Part shown: piece after piece, positions 32,308 to 44,676 of the stretch
How positions within the stretch are numbered: the first letter of the stretch is position 1
Layout of the letters: each line of letters begins with the position of its first letter
Assembly (NCBI GenBank): GCA_903813345.2
Contig: CAIIXF020000010.1
Location: forward strand, 12,097,181 to 12,161,180
DNA length: 64,000 bases
From: Owenia fusiformis
Lineage: Eukaryota > Annelida > Polychaeta > Sabellida > Oweniidae
Direction: 5' to 3'
Notes under the pieces: model-generated
Database searches by the model: none
What the model saw: the letters and a program-made list of their open reading frames with translations, nothing else
What the model was told of the DNA's origin: nothing
Translations under genes and position numbers: made by a program

Positions 32308-33987
32308 TACACGAGGGGAAAGAGTACCCGTGTATATACAACCTACCGCCGAGCAAGACACGCATATACCGCCGAGCAAATGTTTGATAATGTCATCTCG
32401 TAGGAAAATGGACAATAAAGGTAATATAATGTCACTAACAATTCCTTTAGATGGTTAGAATTGTTACTAAGATGTTCTAGCAGGCGCAATTGGCCTAGAA
32501 TTATAGTTGAAATATATTTTTATGTCCAAATTAAGAGATAAGGTAAACGCATAATGGTTTTCGATTTGTTTTTCTCATTCATACTCGCTTTAATTGATAA
32601 TGAGCCATACATAAGACATACTTGGGTCGGTAAATGAATGTGCATATGCATAATATATTAAGTGTCAAAATATTAGATCAAATAGCACTTTTGAACAGCA
32701 AAATCTTCACTTAAACTTTGTCCTAAAAGATCCGATGTTATCGGACATCGGACCCGGTGTGATCGACGAGTAATATTATAAAGATCCGAAAATATCTTGA
32801 GTAAAGGATCTCAGAATCCGAACATTACTTGAGTAAAATCTGTTGAGATCCGATTATATCGTCGAGTTTATGACGTGCTGATGAAAAAATAATAAACATA
32901 CAATCTGCATCATTCATGTGAATCATTTTGTTGTGAACAATAAATGAAACGGAAAAAAATATGGCTATCACCAGTTACCACTGCACATCGAAACATTGTA
33001 TTTCAGGTCCTCGGTACAAATGCTTCCACTGTAGTTATAAATCACACGAGATGGATGACTTTGTGGTCCACTTCAGTCAGCACCAGAGTATTAAAGTTAA
33101 TGTGCCTGAGTTAAATGGCAAAAAAATGGATTTACAATGTTTTTGACTATGGTATTGTATTATCAAAGAAAGATCACGGTAATTTTCGTTTCGAGGATAT
33201 GAAGCTTGTGAAGCTTGGGATTCTTCAAGTTGTGTTCTTTGAGTAGAATGGCGCTTGCAATGCAGAATTAAATGTTTTTGGGTTGCACACTTACCATAGA
33301 CACATAGGAAATTATGGTGATCCAAGTGTAAGCATGAATTCAATGTTTTAAAGAACTTTGTCGGAAACAGACGTTGACGTATAGTGCTGCGGGAATTATA
33401 TCATATTATATTATATCCCGGTGCCAGGAGTATATGATAAATAAAAAGGAATATTTGTGATATCGTCATGATATTATATGCTCATTCGAAAGCTTGCTCA
33501 CTACCTCATCGGGTTCTACTCACGGTATAGTCGGAATAGCTCGGTGGTAGCTTCGGGTCCTATATAATCGTACTCGTGACATAATCGGGTCTTTCATTTT
33601 CAACTTTCACCGGTGATTTCAATGATATGCAACGTATGGCAGTGAAATAAATATGATACATTTACACCTATTGTATCTTTGAATCGAATGAAGTAAAGAC
33701 AGCCATGGTTGTTACTTATTCAAGATGTAAATCATCATTCAAATATTTAAAAGTTGAATTTAGCGATTGGATAGTAAACATTGCGCTAAGTACTCATTAT
33801 TTTGCAAACATGAGTGCCTGGAACAATAACTTTATCAGTTACACACAATTCTGTTTTTATCTGTTTCTCATATTGAGAAATTCAAGATATAAACAAAAGT
33901 TTATAACTCACCCCCTACATTTTCAGACATCTTCGGGTCTTTGCTCGGCGGTAGGTTGTATATACACGGGTACTCTTTCCCCTCGTG
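32308..33987. mobile_element. 1.7-kb element with about 48-bp terminal inverted repeats
   Basis: Left ACACGAGGGGAAAGAGTACC...CTACCGCCGAGCAA (32308-32356) is almost perfectly inverted at 33941-33987. Encloses the 61-aa zinc-finger-like ORF and GATCCGA-rich sequence (32730-32850). Not assigned to a superfamily. Confidence 0.7.
32961..33146 (+). CDS. Small C2H2 zinc-finger-like ORF (61 aa)
   Basis: Contains one canonical C-x2-C-x12-H-x3-H finger (YKCFHCSYKSHEMDDFVVH then FSQH) preceded by HCTSKHC. ATG context (AAAAAT ATG G) is fair. It sits inside the TIR element, so it may be a transposon-derived or captured fragment, or chance. An antisense ORF at 33077-33343 overlaps and is Cys/His-containing but has no canonical finger. 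Confidence 0.3.
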   Translation: MAITSYHCTSKHCISGPRYKCFHCSYKSHEMDDFVVHFSQHQSIKVNVPELNGKKMDLQCF

Positions 33988-34573
33988 TTTACGTTCAGAA
34001 ATATGGAAATAAACCCACGTCCTCCATTTGCAACTTAACTGTAGACTGTATCCCTTTTAAACGTGGTCACGCGTGGTAGGGTAGTGTGAGATATGACATT
34101 TTATTATTGAAATAGTGTGACATTTGTTCAATATTTGCATTGGTGTTTAAAAGATAATGTTTTTGCACTGTATAGTGTGGTATTTGATGATACAAACATT
34201 CCAACTTTAATTTGAAAAATGGCGGGATATTTGAATATTTGAGAAATGAAAAGCTGACAGCTTTTTTCCCAAAAATCTCTAAAAGTCATGAGTTCATAGC
34301 AAATGAATGATGAAAACATATTTTCAAACTTTACATGGGGACTTTAAGGAAACTTTCTATCTTGAGTAGTTTACATAGGAATTTATATTTACATTTACCT
34401 TATTAAAGTCCAGTCAGGCAGTTATGATATATTGCTCATGTCTGATGTTTTGGAACTCAATCATGCAATAAAACATTTTTTTTAAATTGGAGAACAGAAT
34501 ATAGTTGCAAAAAAGCGGAAAAAGCACAACCCTCTATTCAAATAAAAGCAAGCAGTCATTACAGGAATACAGC

Positions 34574-34769
34574 ATGCATATATATGGAGTTTTAGTCCTT
34601 CTGGCGGTTGTTGGATTAGGCGTTGTTTTGGGGTACTCAAGTGGCATACCACTACCTGCATGTCAGAAAATGTTTCCAAAGGGGCACCATCATGCTTCCC
34701 AGAACACGACCGCGCCATTTGAGGTTCATATATCTAGAGACAAGTTTGCAGCGGGTAGCGTTATTACTG
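34574..34769 (+). CDS. Reeler gene exon 1: signal peptide and N-terminal Reeler
   Basis: Starts at the ATG directly before the hydrophobic signal sequence; an upstream in-frame extension to 34505 lacks an ATG. Donor GTAAGG, phase 1. Confidence 0.8.
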
Positions 34770-37700
34770 GTAAGGAACGCTTTCAAAAATCTGTTAACGA
34801 ATACATATATGACATGCTATATTTCACAAATTAAATATTCCCACAGCTAGTCACTTTTGGAATTCACACTTGTGAATAAATGAGAGATATACAGTACAAG
34901 TATTTGACATATTACATTTGACAAATGACATACGTACATTTTTGCAGTCCAAAAAATCAACCTTTCAACTGGAAAAATAAATTACCTTCACTTTCTTTTT
35001 TAAGATTTTGTTAAAACATTTATAAATGTTGTACCCACTCTTGTTGTCTCATACTAGTGATAGGGATATGTAGCAAAGCACTCTGCCTGTCTGTTTGTCA
35101 CTATGTTCGTCCCAATTCAATGCACTATGATAAAGAAATGTCCTATCGCTGTACTATGCTTAACTCGAACGTTATAGACTGTGGACTACTCTGATAATTG
35201 CAACTTCCATTTTTCATGGAAGGTCACACATTCCAACATATTTCAAACAGTCTGTATGATTATGCTAGGCACTTTCTGGGTAGTTGGACTTCATGTAGGG
35301 GTGGCAGACGGCCCTCAGGCCAATTCATACCCCCACCCTAAGAAAACCTTGGGGGTACTTTAATACCACCTGATAAAAAGAATACTAATGCATGTCATAT
35401 ATTCATAGTTTTATAGTAGGCAGAGCATACCATTGTTAGTCAGTGCCAGAAATGTCCAATCGCTAACTTATATGGTTACCATGGAAACAGTATTTATATC
35501 TCAAAATCTTCTCAATTTGACCTCCTCCAAAATATGTCCCTTAGCCCTCAAAGTGAAATATTTGCAAATTTGTTTGGATTCTGTGGCTGCAACTTTGTCA
35601 AAAGTTGTATAAATATGTATATATTCACACTAAAGCACTAAAAAGTTGATATAATGCTCCAATAAATCAATAATATCTATCAAATATAGTCACACACAAC
35701 TACTTTTAGGGAAAAGTGGGCGTGGCACTTTTTGGAACTTGTGTAATTGTTGCAGCATTAAGCAAAAAATACATATTACACTAACAATAATTGACATTAA
35801 TTATCATTTACTAACATTGTGTAACATTGTAATATGTTCATTATCATTATTAGATACTTAAATTATTTTATGTAAGTGTTATCATGAACTTTCCTTTTAT
35901 CCCTATACCATACAAGGTGGGCATCACCAATGGTGTCAAACTTACTTTTCTGTTTAACTTATTTTTTACCATAGACAAGGGAAAAAGCTTTACTTGAAGT
36001 CGTGACCTCATTAGGTGCTATGTATATGGATAGATGGATTGTTACTAGTCGGTAGATGGCAGCACTTGTGCTAGTTGGGCTAGATACAAGTATTTACCAT
36101 TGACCTGACATGTGTCACTTAGTCTATTGATTTACCATATTCGTTCTGTTGGATTAAAGTAAAACTGCATTTGCATTGAATTTGATGATGTTCAGATTGT
36201 GTTTGAAACTTGATGATAATCAGAAGTGTTTGAAACTGGATGTTGTTCAGATTGTGTACACATGAACTTTAATAGGACCACTGAAACAATAAGTCAATGT
36301 TTAAGATTCTTTAAAATTATCTCAATGAGAATTTAGCCTGTTAACCTATAGTTAAACTACACTTCAGCAAGATTTCGAGGCAATATAACAAATCTCATAA
36401 TTTGCAACTTTTTCATTATTTGATAATTTAACCCATTATTCTTTATTGCTGATTTAAAAATTGCAAGGAATTCAAATGACCTGGGGAAGCCAGTGATATG
36501 AATTGGCCTTATTCATTGAATTACATTAAAATGGAAAATTGTGAAGAACAAGAGAACTGTTCCACGGCTTCACAGGAAATATGGAAGCAAAGTCAACAAG
36601 GGATGTGGGAACTAGGCTGTTAACATATAGAGATTTAGAACTCTCCAGGGAAGTGTCTCTATTTGGTATAAAATACACAGGTCTATTCATGCACACCATT
36701 TTAAATATGAATCAAAATTAGTGATATCCATGTTTCTGGTGAAAGCATTAATTGAAAGAGACAAACATCCTACCCCAATGGTATAAAATATAAGGAAGTT
36801 CGAAGCAGTAAAAAGGTATTACCATTTTAGATTTGATTGAACAAATTGAATCAGAGGCAATTTTTAAATTTCGATATATTAAAAGAGGCTCTCTTGGTTA
36901 GATGGGAGAATTAGCTGCATGTTAAAGGTGCCGCTTTGTTCAGTTTATAACAAAATTGATATTAAGCCCGAAACAGTAAGAAATGTTAAGCAAATATTTC
37001 ATTCTATGGAGGGCAATACCTGTTCATCTTTCAATGATTTTTGCAATATGTATTGCCCGCAGCCCGTAGGGCGATGGTAATACATGTTGCAAAAATCATT
37101 GAAAGTACAGTTGTCAGAATCCCCAGGCGGGCAATACGCTGGACAATACGTCTTTTAAATATGGAAATAATTCAGTGAGCTGTGAAATACGCTGGTATTT
37201 TTAGTCACATGGTTCTGAATTAGCCAATCAAATCACATGATTTATAGCAATGATGCAATAATTAGTGCTACTTCCATGAACACCCCTTTTGTAGAATAAG
37301 ATTCTGATTCTCGTATTTGGTATATATATGAATTAGACAAAGGCAAATCCAGTCGAACATCTTGTTGAGCATCAAACAAAGGTACAAGCTATATCATTTC
37401 TCAAAATGGCCACTTTACTGAAGAAATTGTCAAAAGATTATATGTATCATGTTTTAATGTATTTACGTTTAAATATAGCTGTCTTAATAAGTACACATGA
37501 TGAAAATACAGGCACAAACAAAATGCATACTTTCTGAAACCCTGCGTTTGGATATTGATAAATTGAATGATATTGGCTAAAAACTTCTGTCAGAATTGAA
37601 ACAATATTTCCCCAAGAAAAGTCAACATTTCAAAACAACAGCAATAGCTAGAACTATCCTATTTAGATGTTCACTTGACAGTATGGAAAATTGGGGAAGC

Positions 37701-40700
37701 CTGACAGAGAATCATAACAGATAGAGGTAGAAAGATTTGATGGGAGGGGGCGTGTAATTGTATACTTGTTTATAAAATTGATAAAATGACATATTCTAGA
37801 CAAGGATAGGCATTTGCCATAATAAACTATGAGGGATAATGACTCATAAACTTACACAATGGAGATTTGGGGTAGTAATATGGAACATACGTTATATGGA
37901 AACTGTAACCTTATAAGATCTTGTCCAGTATTTCAGTCATACCTGATTATAAAGGACCATTGATGTTACAGCATCAGGGCATATTACATATAATATTTAA
38001 TCATGACCATCATTTCTACTGTGCCAAAATCATTCAACCAATTTTAAAATGGAATACGAGAACAAGATTTCTTATTTTAGGTTATATTCATATGTCTAAT
38101 AATATTTGATATTAAACATATTAACTTTTATTGTTTTTATACACTAAACAGATTTGTTTAGATATTATTTTAAGTTTTAATATAACAAACCACTTTCCAG
38201 GTCGAAGGAATCACTAAAGGTACAGCATTTCAGAAATGTGTAAATTGTTTATATTTCATTATTTTGTGAAATACTAAAAGGTGTTTTACCCGTACCTTGT
38301 TGACCATGAGACGATGAATGCATAAAGTAATATCTGCAAAATGATGCACTATGCAATTCATACATGGAATAATTTATTTTGCCATATTGGAATCAAGTAT
38401 TTTCATTAATCCATTGGATAGATCATGCATTACCTGATGTTGATAATAGAATCAGTTAGTCAATTGTAAGACACCATTTATCCGAGAAAATCTTAGTTAT
38501 GTATTAAGGCAGGGCATAACATTTCACATATCATTTATTCATGTTTACTACATCTATGGTTCCAATGTCATTTAAGCCTGATTTGGTGCAAATGTCAAAG
38601 CATAACATCAACTCTAAAGTGGTTTAATTCAATGAAAATTAAAAATATCAAAATCGACAATTACTGTCCGCCATCTTAGATGCGACGGTTACGGCCGTTA
38701 CCTTCGCTTGGTACTGATCAGTGTCGGTCCATTACTTTTCAATTGCATAAAATGGCTCTAACCCTGACAAATGTATTAATCAATTTTAACTCATAGCTCT
38801 TGATCAATGAAACTATTTATATTCTAGCTTCAAGTCAATGAATACGACTTTGACAAGCTAAAAAGACTAAGGACCTCTAGGACTTAAAAGTTAATTTGAC
38901 CATTAATGACCTATGATAGGGAAGGGTCATGATAACACTTATATAAAATATTTAAAGTATCTAATAATGATAATCAACATACTACAATGTTACACAATGT
39001 TAGTAGATGCTAATTAAATGTCAATTGTTGTTAGTGTAATAAGTATTTTTCATTTAATGCTGCAACAATTACACAAGTACCAAAAAGTGCCACGCCCACT
39101 TTTCCCTAAAAGCAGTTGTGTGTGACTACATTTGATAAATATTATTAATTTATGAGATCATTATATCAAGTTTTTAGTGCTTTAGTGTGAATACATACAT
39201 ATTAATTCAACTTTTGACAAAGTTGCAGCCACAAAATCCAAACAGATTTGCAAATATTTCACTTTGAGAACTTAAGGACACATTTGGGACGGGGTCAAAT
39301 TGAGAAGATTGTGAGATATAAATACTGTTTCCATGGTAACCATATAAGTCAGAGATTGGAAATTTCTGGCACTGACTAACCATGGCATGCCCTACCCACT
39401 ATAAAACGATGAATATCTGATATGCATTAGTATTATTTTTATTGGGTGGTATTAAAGTACCCCCAAGGTTTTGTTGGGGTAGGGGTATAAATTGGCCCGA
39501 GGGCCTTCTGCCACCCCTACATAAAGTCCAACTACCCAGAAAGTGTCTATTATAATCATACAAATTGTTTGAAATATGTTGGAATGTGTGACCTTCCATG
39601 AAAAGCGAGATCCATTTCTAGAGCACTTCTACAGAATAGTCCGCAGTCTATTAAAAAGAAACACATTACATGAAGAGTATCTTCTTTCTCTGAATTGGTG
39701 GGAATTCTGGAATGAATTACAACCATTGTATATTTTTCATTACCTGTAGATTGTAACTGAGTGATGTAACTGAGGGATTCCTTTCCATATCAGATAAATT
39801 AAACCACAACCCTATTTTGATGCAGCCTATTATCTGCTTTAACAGTTTTATATATTACTTTACATTGCTTAAGGCAGATAGGAACTACTATTTTAAACTC
39901 CCATCAGATTTTAAAGATATTCATGAATAACTGTGACAAAGTTTAGCTGCTGCTATGCAAAAATAAAGAGATATATGGAAAAAACAGGTCTGAGGTCTGA
40001 GGAGTCTGTGGACGTTTAAATTTTCAAACATTATATTACATCATTTTCTATTTCTATTTTTTATTAGTGGAGCCCTGCCTTTAATTAATTAAAGTCTCCA
40101 TTTTTGATGTGATTTGCGTTTTTGGTAATATCCAACCACTGTATGAATATGATAAATTAATGGATGAGTTGCGGAACAAATATGATATACACACTCTTTA
40201 TACTTTATAAACATAAGGGATTTAAAAACACGCTTTAAGCATTGTGAAATCTCTGTATTATCTTAATGACCACTCGTACAACTTATTTCTAAATTTAGAT
40301 ATTCGATTTTTGAGATTTTTATTTTCGAATCTTGACGCAGTTTCTGAGCCTGAAATGAATGAATTTTAACAAATATGGGTTTTGATTTTTTCAGTGACTG
40401 TTCGCAACACAAGTGACAAATACTTCCAAGGATTGTTTGTTCAGGCAAGACAAGCTAGCGGGGACATGAATGAACTTTTAGGATCATTCACAGTTCCCAA
40501 GGGTCAAAACCTATAAACCATGGACTGCCTTTCGAAACCCAAGGTAAACTGATGCATGTTAAATTCACGTGTTGACAATTTATTTTATTGAATCAGACTC
40601 CCTTCTAACGTTCATATATACCCCCGTCTAATCAGGGTTCAAGCATCACCACATGCAGACAGATCGCCTAAAATTATTTTCGTATGATGCGAGACTCGAC

Positions 40701-42414
40701 ATTCACCAGGAAAGTAGAAACATTTTGTCACCCATGAAGCAAATTAATTTTTTAATGACAAAATGTTTCTACTTTCCTGGTGAATGTTGAGTCTCACATC
40801 ATACGAATGTAATTTCAGGCGATCTGTCTGCATGGGATGAGCATCTTGATTCGCAAGGTTTCGATTGTTCCTCTAGATCCAATGGAAAGCGACGATGGGT
40901 TCAAGAGTAAGGTTGAATAATGACCCCTGTTACACTGGACGATTGAATTGCGTTACTAAGCATTTTGACAAAAGCTTCATAACAAAGCAGATGAGTAATG
41001 CGCACGCGCAACGAAGCATTGAAAGTGAAGTGAACCAAATAATTGCTTCTCACATATAAGCGAAACCCCTAAACGTCAGCTTGCGTATAATAGCGAATAG
41101 GATATGAATCAAATTCGTTCCCATTAGTATATGTTCGATGTATATGGCAGTACGTCGAACATCGTTGGTGGTGTTTGTTTGGATGCGTTTGTGGGCGTTT
41201 ACATCCGTTGGAATTAATCTTATTCGTCGGAAAATTTTGAACATGATTAAAAATCTGAGGCGAATAAAAGTTTCGTTTGTTATTCGTTGTAATTCATTTC
41301 AATGCGTAAACGATTGGTAAGTCTTCGTATAGGCTTCGTCAACGTACGTCAAGTGGCGTTACAGAGGTCCATATCTGAACTTTTCCTGTCGACAGTTATC
41401 AGGTCGTGGTTCAAGCGAACGAGAACGATCCCATTACGAATCTTTGCGACAGTTTGTGAACTTGTACGAACAGTAACGAATCCGTACGTAACATATTTAG
41501 TTTCGCTCAAGATTCGTCAGAATTGACTTTGCCCCATGCGCAAGGCTGCGTTTGGCGGATTCGCTCATATGTGAGGGGGCCTTTAGAGTTGGATAAAGCC
41601 AGTGTGGTCACAATTTTTTCGATAACCTTCGTTACAAAAATGCTTCGTTAGACTCAACCCTGCAGTGTAACAGGTAACGTTGACATTTTGCATTCAGTGC
41701 ATTGAGATTCAGGCAGGTGTAGGTTTCGATTTCTGTATCTAAACTAAAATAGGTTAACGTTGATTTCAGTCTGCAGTGTCTCATAGTGCCAAGGCACATT
41801 ACGTCGAGAAGCAGTTCAATTGGACTGCTCCAGCAGGCTTAAAAGATAACGTCAGGTTTAGGTAAATTGTTATTATTATATTATACATAGGATAAATAAA
41901 TATTATCTGAATGATTATTGTTATACAATTATATCGCTTTAACCAGGTCAAAAGTATTCCCATGGATTGTTTTTAGGAATAAATGTGAATGCATGTACAT
42001 GTGCATGATATACCACCTTTTAGCACGTCAGGAGTCAACCATGAATTCCGGCAAGATTAAAACTTTACGTGTCAGCTTTCATGATGATTCCGAGGTATAC
42101 CTATTAGACTAGATAGGGTTAAATAATACCGAGTGATATCGAGACTTTTACTTTTAAGGGCTACTATTGTTCACAAAAAGGAGGTGTTTTGGGAGAACGT
42201 ATTCTCAATCATGATGACATACGATGTATCGGAAGAAATCACTTCCAATACTTCCTCGACTACAGCTAACACAACTACTAATTCTACAACAACAGTGACT
42301 GATACAACTACCCACATTACTGTCGCCACTACTACGACAGCACCCAGTGAAGCTGCTACGCTCGCAACAAACCTCCTCGCCATGGCCATCTTTATTATTT
42401 TTCTGTTACATTAG
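34574..42414 (+). CDS. Secreted / GPI-anchored Reeler-domain protein, 4 exons, with an in-frame stop in exon 2
   Basis: Exons 34574-34769, 40395-40543, 41770-41861 and 42159-42414 join without frame break to 231 codons. Residues 1-20 form a signal peptide (MHIYGVLVLLAVVGLG). A Reeler domain follows: YSSGIPLPACQKMFPKGH, APFEVHISRDKF, FQGLFVQARQASGD, GSFTVPKGQ, MDC, SAVSHS, FNWTAPAG, VRFRATIV. Then comes a Thr/Ser-rich mucin-like stalk of about 50 residues and a hydrophobic C-terminus (LLAMAIFIIFLLH) typical of a GPI signal. Codon 106 (40514-40516) is TAA, so as written translation stops at 105 residues. Everything after it still reads as good Reeler sequence. Related invertebrate proteins are secreted and some are immune-associated; a defence role is only inference. 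The stop could be a C-to-T change (CAA to TAA), an assembly error or a recent null allele. Confidence 0.8.
35174..35925 (+). repeat. Left arm of a large inverted repeat (about 750 bp)
   Basis: Begins ATAGACTGTGGACTACTCTG and includes AAAGTGGGCGTGGCACTTTT; inverted counterpart at 38905-39653 with scattered substitutions and small indels. Confidence 0.85.
37028..37105. repeat. Short foldback hairpin
   Basis: CTTTCAATGATTTTTGCAAT on the left pairs with ATTGCAAC-type sequence to GAAAG on the right, around a GC-rich tip (GCCCGCAGCCCGTAGGGC). Similar tips occur in the hairpin at 60604-60749. Confidence 0.8.
38905..39653 (-). repeat. Right arm of the large inverted repeat
   Basis: Reverse complement of 35174-35925, ending at AGAATAGTCCGCAGTCTATT. 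Confidence 0.85.
40395..40543 (+). CDS. Reeler gene exon 2, contains in-frame TAA at 40514-40516
   Basis: 149 nt. Acceptor ATTTTTTCAG, donor GTAAAC. Encodes TVRNTSDKYFQGLFVQARQA and GSFTVPKGQNL-stop-TMDCLSKPK. The Cys after the stop is the expected Reeler disulphide Cys before SAV.H, so this part of the exon appears genuine. Confidence 0.78.
40652..40834. mobile_element. 183-bp foldback MITE
   Basis: Arms of about 78 bp (CATGCAGACAGATCGCC ... TTTTGTCA and its inverse) around a 25-bp AT-rich loop; very few mismatches. AGCATC lies close to both ends but a clean target duplication was not established. Confidence 0.85.
40926..41674. mobile_element. 749-bp TIR element, CCTGTTACACTG ends
   Basis: 12-bp perfect terminal inverted repeat CCTGTTACACTG / CAGTGTAACAGG, with weaker similarity further in. 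Hosts the element at 41049-41575. Confidence 0.6.
41049..41575. mobile_element. 527-bp TIR element nested in 40926-41674
   Basis: Ends CTCACATATAAGCGAA and TTCGCTCATATGTGAG are inverted with one mismatch. The interior is rich in TTCGT/ACGAA words. No coding content. Confidence 0.65.
41770..41861 (+). CDS. Reeler gene exon 3
   Basis: 92 nt. Acceptor TGATTTCAG, donor GTAAAT. Encodes SAVSHSAKAHYVEKQFNWTA to NVRF, matching the end of Reeler domains. Confidence 0.82.
42159..42414 (+). CDS. Reeler gene exon 4: stalk and GPI/TM signal
   Basis: Acceptor ACTTTTAAG (AAG rather than CAG or TAG). Completes Arg, then ATIVHKKEVFWENVFSIMM, a Thr/Ser-rich stalk and hydrophobic LLAMAIFIIFLLH before TAG. Confidence 0.8.
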
Positions 42415-44676
42415 AACATTGTTGGCATTGAATCTGTATAATGATACAACATGCCTTAGGGGACTTTCCAAACATATCACGTCTACTGCATAACAATGAC
42501 AATGGTAAAAAAAGTTTATGAGATGCGTATGTCTGTACATTTTATAAGTGCAACAAATTGTTCAAATTGCATCAGACACGCCTAACCATCGACAAGGTGT
42601 AGTGACAAATTTTCCGAAGTACACTTTAGATGTACGATGTCACTAATTTAACCGATTTGAAACAAAGACAATGATGTAGGTTTGATGTGGTTTTAAAAAA
42701 ACAATTTGAGGAATACATTAAGGATTTCATGTTTGATTTTTTTGTGTAATATTCGTTTAGGAAGACATTTAACTTTCTAATAAGGTTAAAAGATTTTCGA
42801 ACAGTGCTCGATTTAAAAAACGACAGTTAGAAAATACTATAGGCATCATTCCACAATTTAAATCATTTCTGAAAATATGCCAATATATTGCAGGACTACA
42901 CCTTTGACAAATCCAACTTGTTACCCGGAAAATGTGAAGTTCCATCTAGATACATATTGTCGATCTGGATTCAGTTATAGACCCCGGGGGTTTCACTCCA
43001 ATACACCTCTTAATACCTATGTGCCATGCCAAAGGCCCCATTTTGAGCATTTGTCCATGTCAATTTCCTCTCAAGATTGAACGTTTACATGTATACTTCC
43101 TCTCAGTCTTTTAAAAGGGAGTAAATTTCCTGAAATATTGGTATTAGGCTATATATTGACTATACAAAATCCACGTTTTGGATGATTTGTCCCAGACCTC
43201 GCTAACTGATTATCGCGATTTATTACCATTCTTTGTAGAAAAACTGATTTTTGGCTTCAAAGGCGCTCTCTTCAACAAAAAATTATCCATGTTTTTTCCT
43301 CTGAGATTGGCCAGGTTCCATGGTTTATGCTCAAAGCCAAAATTCCCCGTGCTGCACAAACCTACCCAAATTATTAGGAGTGAACCCCCGGGTTATAGAC
43401 CCTGTTACCCACTTTCTAACGACTTCATACTTAACTTCCAAAAACGAAGGTTCCGCTCATTTTATGGGGGCTTTCTTAAAAAGTTGAATATGCAAGAGAA
43501 AACTAGTGTTGCCATCTTTTATTCAACTTTTTATTTGGGCCAGACTACCATAGACTTATGTGTTAAGATTGTATATGTATTGTGATTAATCATCAAAAGG
43601 GTTATTCAACTAATAAACCAAGGTTTTTAGAGAATTTAAACGTTGCATCAATGGAGATTTGGCCAACGTTTTTTTCAGAAAAGTTGAGGAAGTCATGGAA
43701 AATGATTTAAATAACATAAATGTCTAAATCAAAGTCATCGTTGTTCACTGAAGTCAAAGATCACGCTGTTACACCATGACGGTTACGTCAAGGCGATTTG
43801 CAAAATTTTGCCATAACGATAACAAAAATGCTGGATGGGGAAGACAGTATGTCCTCTTTCTCGCCTGTAGGCAAGGTTCACACGTAAGATTTCTTTTTAA
43901 ATTAGTTCGCTGATGTATGTATGTATGGTTATAAAGACTGAGTTAAGTCTGACGTTTGGTCTACAAGGAGCAGAATATAAGCTGTAAACATTCCGGCTGA
44001 GATCTCTAAGTTCATTTTTAGTCCATTCTCGTGTTTTCTCAGTATATGTGCCTCGGACCCACTCAAAATACTATAACTGTAAGAAAACTGTGTATAAACA
44101 CGCCATAAAATAACAAATCCGGAACAAGAATGTGGTGTATTGTATTGTAAATACAACAAAGTTTGAGGGGGATATAGGAAAGCCGTCCGTCCGTTTGTCC
44201 GTCCGTCCGTCTGTTTGTCCGTGCGATAACTCAAATACCAGTTGACGGATTTAATTCAATTTTTTAGGCTTATGCCTTATATGGCGATAGAATCTCTGCT
44301 CGAGAAGGAATTTTTATGTAAGCTAAATTCAATGTGGCCGCCATTTTTCGTAAAAAAAGTAATCTTGGTTCAAATTTTATATGCCGACAATTCGGGACAA
44401 AGGAGTTTTGCTCAAGAAGATATTTTCAAGATGGCTGTTGAATTTCAACATGGCCGCCATTTTAAAATTTTATTCAGCAGTAATGTTACATACATTTAAT
44501 ACAATATTCTAACAGCTTGATATCCTTTTGGATATTTAAAGCATTTAATTACAATAGTTTGTTATGAAATAATGGCTAATTCGTAAAACGCGTAATCTTT
44601 TATCACTCAAATACCAATAAATGGATTAAATTCACTTGATTTCAAAATGGCGGCCATTTTTTTGTAGAAAATCATA
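42415..44676. other. Intergenic region Reeler-retrotransposon
   Basis: No gene recognised. CCCGGGGGTTTCACTCC (about 42985) is inverted at about 43376, suggesting a decayed TIR element of about 400 bp; the 43178-43585 ORF overlaps it and shows no known domain. A CCGT-type microsatellite with an attached dispersed repeat lies at 44183-44700. Confidence 0.55.
44183..44223. repeat. CCGT/TTGT microsatellite at the edge of a dispersed repeat
   Basis: CCGTCCGTCCGTTTGTCCGT type repeat followed by GTGCGATAACTCAAATACCA and a stretch rich in ATGGCCGCCATTTT. The arrangement resembles widely dispersed repeats of marine invertebrates, stated from general familiarity only. Confidence 0.7.

Larger units (their letters stand above)
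28545..34573. other. REXO4-Reeler intergenic region, several TIR elements
   Basis: Contains a G-rich stretch at about 28859-28879 (runs of G5, G5, G4), a 371-bp MITE, the GGTTGCC...GGAGGGG repeat family, and a 1.7-kb TIR element enclosing a small zinc-finger-like ORF. Otherwise AT-rich sequence without recognisable genes. Confidence 0.6.
34770..40394 (+). other. Reeler intron 1 (5.6 kb)
   Basis: GT-AG intron carrying a large inverted repeat (arms about 35174-35925 and 38905-39653) with about 3 kb between the arms, plus a short foldback hairpin at 37028-37105. No exon recognised. Confidence 0.7.
40544..41769 (+). other. Reeler intron 2 with stacked MITEs
   Basis: GT-AG intron. Most of it is three inverted-repeat elements (40652-40834, 40926-41674 and, nested inside the latter, 41049-41575). 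Confidence 0.75.

Noticed and set aside
33077-33343. Antisense Cys/His-containing 88-aa ORF
   Set aside because: Spacing C-x4-C-x8-H-x3-H does not match a known zinc-finger class and it overlaps the better plus-strand finger ORF.
42171-42389. Antisense 72-aa Val/Ala-rich ORF
   Set aside because: Reverse reading of the Thr-rich stalk codons of the Reeler gene.
43178-43585. 135-aa ORF
   Set aside because: Lacks an ATG start, overlaps a decayed inverted repeat and shows no domain.
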